NCBI RefSeq assembly: GCF_050433125.1
Contig: NZ_JBNPXV010000004.1
Span: 62,001 to 126,000, forward strand
DNA from: Roseimarinus sediminis
GTDB taxonomy: Bacteria > Bacteroidota > Bacteroidia > Bacteroidales > Prolixibacteraceae
Direction of reading: 5' to 3'
Length of the DNA stretch: 64,000 nt
Of this stretch, positions 26,634 to 36,568 are shown one piece after another. The position numbers and the translations under genes were made by a program. Under the pieces are notes generated by a model. That model was not told the origin of the DNA. It did no database searches and saw nothing but the letters and a program-made list of their open reading frames with translations. How positions within the stretch are numbered: position 1 is the first letter of the stretch; each line of letters starts with the position of its first letter.

Positions 26634-28928
26634 ATGAAGTTCAGGCTTACACAGCTATTCGACAACGACGATTTTTACAAAAAACTACGGGTTTCCATAG
26701 CTAAAATTGCTACTGAAGTTGATGTGAAACAAGTGAATGCTTTGCTTTATTTCAACGGGGCGAATACCATCAGACGCGACATGGTCTTTCTGATCGATAT
26801 GGCGCTGGTCAACGATTTCTTCGAGGAACTGCATCAGCTTTCAACCTGTAACTTCCTTATTTTTGTTTATTCCGAAGCCGACGAGCTGATGCATAATCAG
26901 CATGTCGAAAAATTAGCCGATCATTATTTACCACTAGGCTTTAATCAGGCAGAACTGTACGGGGCGCTAAGTCTGGCGCGAAAACTATTAAAAGGTCACG
27001 CCGAAACTATATTCCCCCGAAAGCTGGTCAATACTTCAGTCAGTGAAATAGAACAATTACTCAACAGCATTCATCAGCGGGTTTTCTGGAAAAATAGCAA
27101 TGGACAATATGTAGGATGCAACGGGAGTTTTGCCGACGATTTTCAGGTAAACAGTGTTGACGACATCATTGGCAAAACCGACGATGATCTGTTGGAAGAG
27201 AAGAGCGCTATTGAGTTTTCTGCCTACGACCATCGAATTTTGGCAGGTGGCGATAAAATTGAAGGTTTTGAAAAGGAAATTGCTTTTAAAGATGGAAGTC
27301 GCAAATGGCTTCGTATAAGCAAGTATCCGCATAGGAAAGAGGGGGTGCTTATCGGACTGATTGGTCATTATGTTGTGGTGTCGCATGAAGAAAAAGCAAA
27401 CGATCAGCAATTTACCAACGATCAGCTGCTCGATGCCCTGATGAATAATATTCCCGACACCATCTACTTCAAAGACGCCGAAAGCCGGTTTATAAAAGTT
27501 AATAAAGCCCAGGCCCATCTTATTGGAATTGAATCGGAAGAAGAAGCTGTTGGAAAAACCGATTTTGATTTTTTTAACCATGAAATGGCCCGTGAAAGCT
27601 TCGCAGCCGAACAACAAATTGTGTTCGACGGAACACCACAAAGTGCGCTTGAGAATGTTGGTACCAGCGATGGTACTTTCCGCTGGATGAATTCCATCAA
27701 GGCACCTGTTAAAAATCAACAGGGTAATGTGATAGGTCTTGTCGGGATTTCAAGGAATGTAGATGAACAAATAAAAATAGAACAGGAGCTCATTGATGAA
27801 CGTGATCTGTTACAGTTGTTGATTGATCACATTCCTGCTCCAATTTTTCTGAAAAATGCAAATTTGGAGTTTACCCGGGTCAATAAAGCTTATGTTGAGT
27901 TAATGGGATTGAAACACCATGACGAAGTGCTTGGTAAGACCGATTTTGATTTTTATCCACCTGAATTGGCTGCACAATTTAAAAAATCGGAAGAAGAAAT
28001 TTTTATATCAGGCATACCTCAGCTTGACCATCTGGAACAGCTTCATTTTAAGCATTTAGGTGAAAGGTGGATGTCGACCAGCAAGATGCCCATGGCGCAT
28101 CATGGCGAAAAATACAAGGGAATCATTGGTATTTCGTACGATGTAAGTAAGCAGGTTAAAAACATCATGCAGTTGAAAGAGGCCTGGTCGAAAGCTGAAG
28201 TTGCCAGCAAAGCCAAAAGTGAATACCTGGCCGGGATGAGTCATGAAATACGCACTCCGCTTACCAGTGTAATTAACATGGCCGAAGTACTGATGATGTC
28301 CGATCTAAATAAAGACCAGCATAAATTTGCTCAGATCATCTATAATTCAGGGCATAACCTGCTAAAGCTGGTCAACGATCTACTCGACCTTTCAAAAATA
28401 GAAACCGGAAATGTTGAACTGGATCCTCATCCATTCTCTGTGAGGGGACTTGTCAATGAAGTGATCGACATGCTTGGCATGGCGGCTGAATCAAATGGGA
28501 ACAGGATTACATCCAATGTGGATAAGCAGGTTCCTGATCAGCTAATTGGTGACGATTTCAGGTGTAAACAGGTACTGATCAATATCGCAGGAAATGCCAT
28601 TAAGTTTACCAAAAATGGAAAAGTACACATCGAAGTAAAACGTGTTAGTGAAAGCACAAAACACAGCGAATTGTTTTTTAGTGTTAGTGACACTGGGATA
28701 GGTATTGCCCCTGAAGTGGTAAATAAAATTTTTGATACCTACGGACAAGCCGACCGAAGCATCGCCAAGAAATTTGGAGGTACCGGTTTAGGACTGTCAA
28801 TCAGTAAGAAACTTGTAAATATGATGGGTGGCGACATCGAAGTTGAAAGTGAACCTGGTAAAGGAGCCCGCTTTTCTTTTAATATCAGCTTTGATAAAGC
28901 CAGCGTGAATGAGCACACCCTTTTATAA
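26634..28928 (+). CDS. Hybrid-less PAS sensor histidine kinase
   Basis: 764 residues, no membrane helix, so cytoplasmic. Residues 1 to ~135 form a divergent N-terminal domain I do not recognise. Three PAS domains follow (about 140-250, 264-378, 388-500); the last two share ADGIIK-like openings with F.K(D/N)A...F..VN and GKTDFDF. HisKA has phospho-acceptor H537 in AGMSHEIRTPLT, and the ATPase domain has ISPE-like N box, DTGIGI, and GGTGLGLSISKKLV. The next gene is a free receiver, 11 bases on, so phosphate transfer to it is likely. Signals unknown; PAS repeats suggest a small ligand or redox state. Confidence 0.93.
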   Translation: MKFRLTQLFDNDDFYKKLRVSIAKIATEVDVKQVNALLYFNGANTIRRDMVFLIDMALVNDFFEELHQLSTCNFLIFVYSEADELMHNQHVEKLADHYLPLGFNQAELYGALSLARKLLKGHAETIFPRKLVNTSVSEIEQLLNSIHQRVFWKNSNGQYVGCNGSFADDFQVNSVDDIIGKTDDDLLEEKSAIEFSAYDHRILAGGDKIEGFEKEIAFKDGSRKWLRISKYPHRKEGVLIGLIGHYVVVSHEEKANDQQFTNDQLLDALMNNIPDTIYFKDAESRFIKVNKAQAHLIGIESEEEAVGKTDFDFFNHEMARESFAAEQQIVFDGTPQSALENVGTSDGTFRWMNSIKAPVKNQQGNVIGLVGISRNVDEQIKIEQELIDERDLLQLLIDHIPAPIFLKNANLEFTRVNKAYVELMGLKHHDEVLGKTDFDFYPPELAAQFKKSEEEIFISGIPQLDHLEQLHFKHLGERWMSTSKMPMAHHGEKYKGIIGISYDVSKQVKNIMQLKEAWSKAEVASKAKSEYLAGMSHEIRTPLTSVINMAEVLMMSDLNKDQHKFAQIIYNSGHNLLKLVNDLLDLSKIETGNVELDPHPFSVRGLVNEVIDMLGMAAESNGNRITSNVDKQVPDQLIGDDFRCKQVLINIAGNAIKFTKNGKVHIEVKRVSESTKHSELFFSVSDTGIGIAPEVVNKIFDTYGQADRSIAKKFGGTGLGLSISKKLVNMMGGDIEVESEPGKGARFSFNISFDKASVNEHTLL

Positions 28929-28939
28929 ACCGATTGTAA

Positions 28940-29311
28940 ATGAGTAAAAAATATAGATTTCTGATTGCCGACGATAATAGAGCCAATGTGAAAGTGGCTG
29001 AATTCATACTAAAACCGCTGTCAAGCATAACCGATGTGGCTGCTAACGGACAGGAGGCACTTGAAAAGTATATGGAAAATCGATACGATGTAATACTCAT
29101 GGATGTGCAAATGCCGGTGATGAATGGTTATGAGGCTACACAGAAAATTCGCCATTTTGAAAAGGAACTGAATTTGGAGAAATCAGCAATCATCATTGCA
29201 ACAACTGCAAACAATCAGCCCGAAGAAGTTGAAATGAGCAAACGATCAGGAATGAATGATTTGTTGGTAAAGCCTTTTACAGCAGCCGATATTCTGGCTG
29301 TGATTGATTAA
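28940..29311 (+). CDS. Single-domain response regulator
   Basis: 123 residues, a receiver with no output domain: acidic pair D11/D12 in IADDN, phospho-acceptor D55 in LMDVQMP, T in IIIATTAN and K in LVKPFTA. CheY-like or, more probably, a partner for the PAS histidine kinase just upstream (11-base gap). Such a stand-alone receiver can be an intermediate of a phosphorelay or act on another protein; no chemotaxis kinase lies beside it. Confidence 0.94.
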   Translation: MSKKYRFLIADDNRANVKVAEFILKPLSSITDVAANGQEALEKYMENRYDVILMDVQMPVMNGYEATQKIRHFEKELNLEKSAIIIATTANNQPEEVEMSKRSGMNDLLVKPFTAADILAVID

Positions 29312-29359
29312 TGGTTGTTTTTACCATCTTTTTACTCATTATTTTGAAGAAAACTAAAT

Positions 29360-31861
29360 ATGACGGCAATATATCCCGTTAATTTTGAAGAAAAAATTGG
29401 ATTTGACCGGATTCGTGAATTGCTTGCTGCCTATTGTCTCAGCCCGATGGGACAGGAGGAAGTGACTGATTTGCGTTTTATGAACGATTACAAGGCCATT
29501 AATCACCAAAGCGATCTGGTGAGCGAATTTCTTGTAATTATAAAAGAACACGATACCTTTCCAACCAGCCATTATTTTGACCTCCGGACAGCGCTGCAGA
29601 AAATACGAATCGAAGGTACTTTCCTTGAAACAAGCGAGTTGTTTAATCTGCGCCGTTCGCTCGAAACACTGCGGGGCATTGTGAATTTCTTCAATGGAGA
29701 AGATGCTGAAAAATTCCCGAATCTGAAAGCATTGACTGCCGATGTTCGGGTGTTTGGAGCTACCATCAAAGCCATCGATGCAATTTTGGATAAGCAGGGA
29801 AAAATAAAGGACAATGCGTCACCCGAATTGCACCAAATACGCAAACAAATTTTTGCCCTACAGGGAAGCATTCACAAGAAAATGCAACAAATTGTCCGTC
29901 AGCTTCAAAACGATGGAATTATCGATGCAGATACCACGGTTGCCATGCGAAACGGACGCCCGGTGGTTCCGGTTGTGGCGGCCAACAAGAACAAATTGAG
30001 TGGTATTATTCAGGATGAATCATCAACCGGGAAAACTGTTTTTGTGGAACCGGCGGCCATTGTCGAAATGAATAACCGCATACGTGAATTGGAAAATGCC
30101 GAAAAGCGGGAGATTGTTAAAATTCTGCTTGCATTTTCAAATGATTTACGCCCCGATGTTGATGAGTTGATGGCACTTTATGTATTCATGGGTAAGATCG
30201 ATTTTATCAGGGCGAAAGCTTTGCTGGCACGTGAATTCGATTGTGTTAAACCGGATATTAAAAACGAACCGTTTTTCGATTGGCACCAGGCACGGCATCC
30301 TTTGCTGATGAAAGCCCTGGCGCGCGAAAAACGTGAAGTGGTTCCCCTGAAGCTGCGTCTTGACGAACCCAACCGGATTGTTTTAATCTCAGGACCCAAT
30401 GCCGGTGGAAAATCGGTGTGTCTGAAAACAGTAGGAATCATTCAATACATGCTGCAATGTGGCTTATTGATTCCGATTTCCGAAGGTTCGAGGGTAGGGA
30501 TCTTTCAGTCGATTTTTATTGATATTGGCGATGAGCAATCAATCGATAACGATTTAAGTACCTATTCATCGCATTTGATGAACATGAAGTTCTTTACCCG
30601 CAACTGCAATGATAAATCGTTGGTGCTGATCGATGAATTTGGTACCGGTACCGAACCCATGCTGGGAGGCGCCATTGCCGAAGCCGTGCTGAACCGCATG
30701 AATCAGCTCGGCACTTACGGGATTATTACAACTCATTACACCAACCTGAAACATTTTGGCTCGTCGAACAAAGGCATTGTTAATGCAGCGATGTTGTACG
30801 ATTCAACCGAAATGCGACCGCTTTTTCAATTGCAGGTAGGAAAGCCCGGCAGTTCGTTTGCTTTTGAAATTGCCCGAAAAATTGGTCTTTCGGAGGATAT
30901 TCTTCAGGAGGCAACCGAGAAGCTGGGAAAGGAACACATCGACTACGACAAAAACCTACGCGAAATTGTTCGCGATAAACAATACTGGGAAAGCAAGCGA
31001 AACCGGATCCGCAAGGTAGAGCGTTCGCTCGACACCTTGAGCGATGAGTACCGGAATGAGCTGGAAAACACACAAAAATTACGTAAGGAAATCCTCGCTG
31101 AAGCTAAAAACGAAGCCCGGAAAATTATCGACGATGCCAACCGGATGGTTGAAAACACCATTCGGGAAATCAAAGAAAGCCAGGCTGAAAAAGAACGTAC
31201 TAAAGTAGTACGCAAAAAACTCAGTGAAACAAAGGAACAACTCAAAACAGTTGATCCTGATGACGAAGCGTTCATTGCCCGTAAAATTGAGCAATTGAAA
31301 CAGCGGGAGCAAAAAAGGGGAAAAAAGACCAAAAAAGCAGAACAGCAGCAAACACAGACAAAGAAAAGTGCGGTTAAACCAAAGTTTCATCCTGGCGATA
31401 AGGTACGCCTGAAAGAAACAGGCAATGTGGGTGAAATCATTGATATTGACCGTCAGAAAGTGGTAGTGGCACTGGGAAATCTTGTGTCTACTGTTGTACT
31501 TGAACAGATAGAGCCAGTCAGCAACAATGAAGTGAAGAAGGCAGAAAAAGAAAGGCGCATGCAACCCAAAGCCGATTCGCTTCAGCGAACCAATCAGCTG
31601 ATGGGCAAAAAGCTTGAATTTAAACCCGATATCGATGTACGCGGGCAGCGGGCCGATGAAGCCTTAGCTAATATTCAGGCTTTTATCGACGAAGCCATTA
31701 TGGTGGGGGCCCCGCGTCTGCGTATCCTTCATGGAAAAGGCTTTGGCATACTGAAGGAAGTAATCCGAAATTATCTGAAATCGGAGCCTGTTGTATCGTC
31801 ATTCAGAGATGAACATGTGCAATTTGGCGGAGCAGGTATCACCATTGTCGAACTTGATTAG
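29360..31861 (+). CDS. mutS2: Endonuclease MutS2
   Basis: 833 residues, normal for MutS2. Core with clamp and coiled coil, ATPase with Walker A GPNAGGKS (about residue 344), Walker B LVLIDEFGTGTEP and THYTNLKHF, then a long charged coiled coil (residues ~510-650), and a C-terminal Smr nuclease domain starting DVRGQRADEAL with LHGKGFGIL. It lacks the MutS mismatch-recognition domain. Acts in recombination suppression or ribosome-collision rescue, depending on organism. Two bases separate it from the next gene. Confidence 0.96.
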   Translation: MTAIYPVNFEEKIGFDRIRELLAAYCLSPMGQEEVTDLRFMNDYKAINHQSDLVSEFLVIIKEHDTFPTSHYFDLRTALQKIRIEGTFLETSELFNLRRSLETLRGIVNFFNGEDAEKFPNLKALTADVRVFGATIKAIDAILDKQGKIKDNASPELHQIRKQIFALQGSIHKKMQQIVRQLQNDGIIDADTTVAMRNGRPVVPVVAANKNKLSGIIQDESSTGKTVFVEPAAIVEMNNRIRELENAEKREIVKILLAFSNDLRPDVDELMALYVFMGKIDFIRAKALLAREFDCVKPDIKNEPFFDWHQARHPLLMKALAREKREVVPLKLRLDEPNRIVLISGPNAGGKSVCLKTVGIIQYMLQCGLLIPISEGSRVGIFQSIFIDIGDEQSIDNDLSTYSSHLMNMKFFTRNCNDKSLVLIDEFGTGTEPMLGGAIAEAVLNRMNQLGTYGIITTHYTNLKHFGSSNKGIVNAAMLYDSTEMRPLFQLQVGKPGSSFAFEIARKIGLSEDILQEATEKLGKEHIDYDKNLREIVRDKQYWESKRNRIRKVERSLDTLSDEYRNELENTQKLRKEILAEAKNEARKIIDDANRMVENTIREIKESQAEKERTKVVRKKLSETKEQLKTVDPDDEAFIARKIEQLKQREQKRGKKTKKAEQQQTQTKKSAVKPKFHPGDKVRLKETGNVGEIIDIDRQKVVVALGNLVSTVVLEQIEPVSNNEVKKAEKERRMQPKADSLQRTNQLMGKKLEFKPDIDVRGQRADEALANIQAFIDEAIMVGAPRLRILHGKGFGILKEVIRNYLKSEPVVSSFRDEHVQFGGAGITIVELD

Positions 31862-31863
31862 TT

Positions 31864-34794
31864 ATGTCGGAACAAACAGCATTGTATACTCATTTGAAAA
31901 AACTGGCCAGAGAACTCGAAGGAGAGTGCCGCTTTGACCAGCTTTACCGCATTCTTTATGCTACCGATGCTTCGGCTTATCGTGAATATCCTCAGGCCGT
32001 TGTACTTCCACGTAATGAAAGCGACATCAAAAAACTGCTTTCCTTTGCACGTGCACACAAAACTTCACTCATTCCGCGCGGAGCCGGTACTTCGCTGGCA
32101 GGTCAGGTAGTAGGAAAAGGAATCGTTGTTGATGTTTCAAAATACATGAACCGGATTCTTGAGTTCAACGCCGAAGAGCGTTGGGTAAGCGTGGAACCGG
32201 GAGTGGTGTTGTCTGAATTGAATCAGTATCTGAAACCTTATGGACTGATGTTCGGACCCGAGACCTCGACAGCCAACAGGTGTACCATGGGAGGGATGCT
32301 CGGAAACAATAGTTGCGGACTTCATTCGCTGGTACATGGAAGTGTTCGGGAACATATTATCGAAGTGGAGACCCTGTTAAGCGATGGTTCTAAAGTAACT
32401 TTTGGTGAATTAGATAAGGATAGTTTTGAGAAGAAATGTGCGCAGGATGATCTTGAAGGCAGAATTTATACGCAATTGGGTGAAATACTTGGAAACGCGC
32501 AAAACAGAAGCGAAATTGCTGCTCAGTATCCTCATCCTTCGGTACCTCGTCGCAACAACGGTTATGCCCTCGATTTGCTTGCTGCTGCGGCACCATTTCG
32601 TGAGGACGGAGAAAAGCTGAACCTGGCTAAATTACTAGCCGGTTCGGAAGGAACACTGGCTTTTACGCTTTCGATGAAACTCAATCTGGTAGAAGTGCCT
32701 CCGGCAGAAAAAGCGGTACTGTGTGTTCACTTCGACCGGCTCGAAGATGCCTTCCAGGCCAACCTGCTTGCTTTAAAATACCAGCCATCGGCCATCGAGC
32801 TGATGGATAAAACCATCATGGATCTTACCCGTGAGAACATCGGACAACAGCGTAACCGTTTCTTTATTTCCGGCGACCCGGAAGCTTTGCTGATCATCGA
32901 ACTTTGGAGCGACAGTCGTGAAGAGATCATATCGCGTGCAGCCTCCATTGAAAAGACAATGAAGTCACAGGGTTATGGATACCATTTCCCGCTGATTTGG
33001 GGCAGTGACATCACACGGGTTTGGAATCTGCGAAAAGCAGGTCTGGGGGTTCTTTCCAATCTGCCAGGCGATGCCAAACCGGTTTCAGTGGTAGAGGATA
33101 CCGCCCTGCCGGTAAAAAAACTTCCACTATTCTTAAAGGATTTTAAAAAATTGCTCGATGAACTGAAATTGAAAGCGGTTTATCATGCTCATATTGCTAC
33201 CGGAGAGTTGCATTTGCGACCGGTACTCAATTTGAAGGAGCAGCACGATGTTGTACTTTTCCGCAAGATGGCCATTGAAACGGCCCGGCTGGTAAAAAAA
33301 TACCGGGGTTCGTTAAGTGGTGAACATGGCGACGGACGACTACGGGGTGAATTTATTCCTTTCATGTTGGGAACCAGGGTGTATCAAATGTTGAAGGAAG
33401 TAAAAGCCTGCTGGGACCCCGATTACATTTTCAACCCCGGCAAAATTACCGATACACCACCGATGCACGACTGGCTGAGGTATGAACCAGGTGCTGAAAC
33501 CCCTGAACTGAATCACTATTTCGATTATAAAACGACCCTGGGCATGGCGCGTGCCATCGAAAAATGCAATGGAAGTGCCGATTGCCGTAAATCGGAACTC
33601 AGCGGGGGAGTGATGTGTCCCAGTTTTATGGTCACCCGCGATGAATTGCATTCAACCCGCGGCCGGGCCAATATTCTGCGCGAATTGATTACCCGGCCTT
33701 CGGAGCTTCACTGGGCCGATCAGCATGAAGTAATGGATGCACTCGATTTGTGCCTTTCGTGCAAAGCCTGCAAAAGTGAATGTCCCTCGGGAGTCGATAT
33801 GGCAAAGTTGAAGGCCGATTTTCTGCAAAATCATTACGATGGAAATCCGCTGCCTTTCAGATCGCGGCTGATTGCCTGGTTTCCTTTGTTGATGGAAATG
33901 GGCGTCAGTTTGAATCCACTGTCGAATGCAATTCTTTCTTTTCGGCCAATGGCGATGTTGATAAGCCGGCTCAGTCGTTTCACCACGAAACGACCTTTAC
34001 CCCGTTTGTCGGCACATTCACTGCGAAAATGGAATAAACATCACCGGTCGGATGGTGGGCGTACCCGAAAAGTGTATCTTTTCAATGATGAATTTCTGAA
34101 TGTAACGGATGCTGAAATTGGCATTAAAGCCATTCTTTTACTTGAAAAACTGGGATACGAAGTAGTAATTCCAAAACATACCTACAGTGGGCGTTCTTTT
34201 CTTTCAAAGGGACTGGTAAAGAAGGCGAGGAGCCTGGCACGAAAAAATGTAGAATTGCTGAAAGATATGATCAGCGAGGAAAGCCCCCTTCTTGGGATTG
34301 AACCATCGGCCATTCTATCGTTTCGTGATGAATATCCCGAACTGCTTTCGGGTGAGCTGAAAGCTGCTGCAAGCCAACTGGCCGAAAACTGTTTCATGTT
34401 TGATGAATTCATCATGAGAGAAGTTAAAAAGGGCCATATCAGCAGTGAACAGTTTACGCAGGATGTTTGTGAAATCAAGTTACACGGCCATTGTCATCAA
34501 AAGGCACTGGCCACTACGGCTGCTTCAGTGGGGATGTTGCAACTGCCTGTCAATTATAAGGTAAGCGAAATCCCTTCGGGCTGTTGTGGCATGGCCGGAT
34601 CGTTTGGTTACGAAGCCGAACACTATGAGATCTCGATGAAAATTGGAGAATTGGTACTTTTCCCTGAAGTACGTAAAAGTACACCGGAAGTAATTATAGC
34701 AGCACCAGGTACCAGTTGTCGCGACCAAATAGAACATGGTACAGGTCGTAAGGCTTTGCACCCTGTCGAAATCCTGTACCATGCACTGAAATAA
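31864..34794 (+). CDS. FAD-linked dehydrogenase with Fe-S domains (GlcD-GlcF fusion, D-lactate/glycolate type)
   Basis: 976 residues. N-terminal FAD PCMH domain (IPRGAGTSLAGQ, MLGNNSCGLHSL) and FAD-oxidase C domain (HIATGELHLRP, SGEHGDGRLRGEF), then a ferredoxin-like region CLSCKACKSECPSG near residue 629, and two CCG-type domains (LHGHCHQKAL and SGCCGMAGSFGYE) near the C-terminus, the arrangement of GlcD-GlcF fusions and of anaerobic D-lactate dehydrogenases. It would oxidise a 2-hydroxy acid, passing electrons to quinones or an Fe-S carrier. Substrate not fixed by sequence. Same operon as mutS2 by its 2-base gap, which is probably a chance neighbour. Confidence 0.9.
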   Translation: MSEQTALYTHLKKLARELEGECRFDQLYRILYATDASAYREYPQAVVLPRNESDIKKLLSFARAHKTSLIPRGAGTSLAGQVVGKGIVVDVSKYMNRILEFNAEERWVSVEPGVVLSELNQYLKPYGLMFGPETSTANRCTMGGMLGNNSCGLHSLVHGSVREHIIEVETLLSDGSKVTFGELDKDSFEKKCAQDDLEGRIYTQLGEILGNAQNRSEIAAQYPHPSVPRRNNGYALDLLAAAAPFREDGEKLNLAKLLAGSEGTLAFTLSMKLNLVEVPPAEKAVLCVHFDRLEDAFQANLLALKYQPSAIELMDKTIMDLTRENIGQQRNRFFISGDPEALLIIELWSDSREEIISRAASIEKTMKSQGYGYHFPLIWGSDITRVWNLRKAGLGVLSNLPGDAKPVSVVEDTALPVKKLPLFLKDFKKLLDELKLKAVYHAHIATGELHLRPVLNLKEQHDVVLFRKMAIETARLVKKYRGSLSGEHGDGRLRGEFIPFMLGTRVYQMLKEVKACWDPDYIFNPGKITDTPPMHDWLRYEPGAETPELNHYFDYKTTLGMARAIEKCNGSADCRKSELSGGVMCPSFMVTRDELHSTRGRANILRELITRPSELHWADQHEVMDALDLCLSCKACKSECPSGVDMAKLKADFLQNHYDGNPLPFRSRLIAWFPLLMEMGVSLNPLSNAILSFRPMAMLISRLSRFTTKRPLPRLSAHSLRKWNKHHRSDGGRTRKVYLFNDEFLNVTDAEIGIKAILLLEKLGYEVVIPKHTYSGRSFLSKGLVKKARSLARKNVELLKDMISEESPLLGIEPSAILSFRDEYPELLSGELKAAASQLAENCFMFDEFIMREVKKGHISSEQFTQDVCEIKLHGHCHQKALATTAASVGMLQLPVNYKVSEIPSGCCGMAGSFGYEAEHYEISMKIGELVLFPEVRKSTPEVIIAAPGTSCRDQIEHGTGRKALHPVEILYHALK

Positions 34795-34827
34795 TCGCTA
34801 AGGCCTGAAAGCCTGTCGATTATTTAT

Positions 34828-36270
34828 TTAACGATCTTTTGGGCCAATCAGATCCATCAGATCTTCTTCTGCTTTTGGGCTAATGCCTGTTTTCACATCA
34901 ATCACTTCGAGGAACGATGCCATTCCCCTGATGCCATAGCTGCTTCCAACAAATACAATTTTTTCTTCCTCGTTGATGGCTCCTTCCTTAACCAGGCTTT
35001 TCAAACAAGCCCTGATGGTTTTGTCACGATTCTTTTTAGGTTCAATCAGCGAAGCAAAAATACCGTACGAAAGTGCCAGTTCACGCATCACCCTTGGGCG
35101 GTAGCACTTGGCATATACCGGCATTTCACCTCTGAACGCGGCAATGTGTCGGGCATTGTGACCCGAAAGGGTATCGGTTACGATGGCAGAGGTATTCATG
35201 TCCTCAGCGGCTTTAATGGCAGTTGCACCAAGAAAATTTGAGGTGTTGAAGTTAATGGGTACTGAGATGTCGTTGCGCTTGTCTTTGTTCTTTTCAACTT
35301 CAATGGCCACTTTGTTCATTACCTTTACTGCCTCGACTCCGTATTTTCCATAGGCGGTTTCACCACTCAGCATGATGGCATCGCAACGATTGTATACCGC
35401 ATTGGCAATGTCACTTACTTCAGCCCTTGTCGGACGCGGATGTTCAATCATGGTGTGAAGCATTTGGGTCGCCATAATGACTGGTCGTTTGCGTTCGATG
35501 CATTTCTTTATTAACATGCGGGCTACCGATGGAATTTTTTCTGCAGGAATTTCAATCCCCAAATCTCCGCGGGCAATCATTACACCATAGGTATGATCAA
35601 GAATTTCATCGATTTTATCAACACCTTCCTGATTTTCAATTTTAGCGATAATCTTTATAGGACTATTGTGTTCATCCAGAATCTGCTGAATGTCAATCAG
35701 GTCTTCCTTGTTGCGTACAAAGGAATGAGCAATGAATTCAATGTTGTTTTCAATGGCAAACAGAATGAAATCCCTGTCTTTTTCGGTGAGCGAAGGCAGC
35801 TTAATGCTTACTCCCGGAACATTGATACTCTTGCGGTTTTTAATTATACCATTGTTGGTTACCTCGGTATGTAAAAAATGTTCATCCTTGTCTTTTACTT
35901 CCAGTTCAATTTCACCGTCATCAATCAGTAAGCGGGCACCTACATGAACATCGCGAACAAAATTGGGATAATTAACATGTAAACAGTCTGTTTGCTTTAA
36001 ATCACCGCTTACTTTAATTTTATCACCAAAAGTAACCTCTATCTCCTTTTCAAGCTGAATGGTTCTGACTTCGGGCCCTTTGGTGTCAATTAAAAGGGCA
36101 ATTTTGTCGGACACAGCCCTTACATCATTCATTATCTTTGTTGCACCTTCACGGTTAATGTGCGCAGTATTCATACGCACCACATTCATTCCATTGTCAT
36201 ATAATTCCTTAATGTACTTGTAATCACTTTTCCAGTCGGAAATGGTTGCAACAATTTTTGTTTTCTTCAT
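34828..36270 (-). CDS. pyk: Pyruvate kinase
   Basis: 480 residues. Converts phosphoenolpyruvate and ADP to pyruvate and ATP. Landmarks: NTAHINREG, IDTKGPEVR, KIENQEGVDKIDEI, MIARGDLGIEIP, MATQMLHTMIEHPRPTRAE (catalytic Thr/metal region) and LSGETAYGKYGVEAV. The C-terminal allosteric domain ends in the expected G-rich segment VGSSYGIRGMA. ATG at 36270. It is monocistronic and convergent with the GlcD-GlcF gene. Confidence 0.97.
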   Translation of the reverse strand: MKKTKIVATISDWKSDYKYIKELYDNGMNVVRMNTAHINREGATKIMNDVRAVSDKIALLIDTKGPEVRTIQLEKEIEVTFGDKIKVSGDLKQTDCLHVNYPNFVRDVHVGARLLIDDGEIELEVKDKDEHFLHTEVTNNGIIKNRKSINVPGVSIKLPSLTEKDRDFILFAIENNIEFIAHSFVRNKEDLIDIQQILDEHNSPIKIIAKIENQEGVDKIDEILDHTYGVMIARGDLGIEIPAEKIPSVARMLIKKCIERKRPVIMATQMLHTMIEHPRPTRAEVSDIANAVYNRCDAIMLSGETAYGKYGVEAVKVMNKVAIEVEKNKDKRNDISVPINFNTSNFLGATAIKAAEDMNTSAIVTDTLSGHNARHIAAFRGEMPVYAKCYRPRVMRELALSYGIFASLIEPKKNRDKTIRACLKSLVKEGAINEEEKIVFVGSSYGIRGMASFLEVIDVKTGISPKAEEDLMDLIGPKDR

Positions 36271-36568
36271 TTCAAAATTAATTTAATTGAACGAAAAGGC
36301 GTCCGTTGTTGATGTATAATAATTTGAATGTCAGTATTTTTGTTGTTGATATAATCGTTCTTTTCCTGAACAAACAATGAGTTCACCGCCTATTTCTGCT
36401 AAATTTACTGCACAAAATTAATTATTTGTGGATTCCTTTGTCTATTTACACCTTAAAATAAGATGAATTGCTTCTACTACTAATAAACTGTTAAATTTAC
36501 TTTTTGTTAATGCACGATAAAAATGTTTCGTCAAAAAACGAAGTTCAGCTCTTGAATTACAATTAAAT
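36271..36568. other. Divergent intergenic region between pyk and the CotH gene
   Basis: About 300 bases, AT-rich, with no ORF or tRNA and no convincing hairpin. It must hold the promoters of both pyk and the CotH gene. A CAAAATTA (reverse TAATTTTG) occurs at 36273-36280 and again at 36413-36420, but neither has a paired -33 element, so I make no firm promoter call. Confidence 0.45.

Noticed and set aside
27057..27719. 220-codon minus-strand frame within the PAS kinase
   Set aside because: Antisense to the PAS domains; no family resemblance.
34795..34827. Terminator between the GlcD-GlcF gene and pyk
   Set aside because: Only a 4-base AGGC/GCCT stem is present with no clear T-run; too weak to call.
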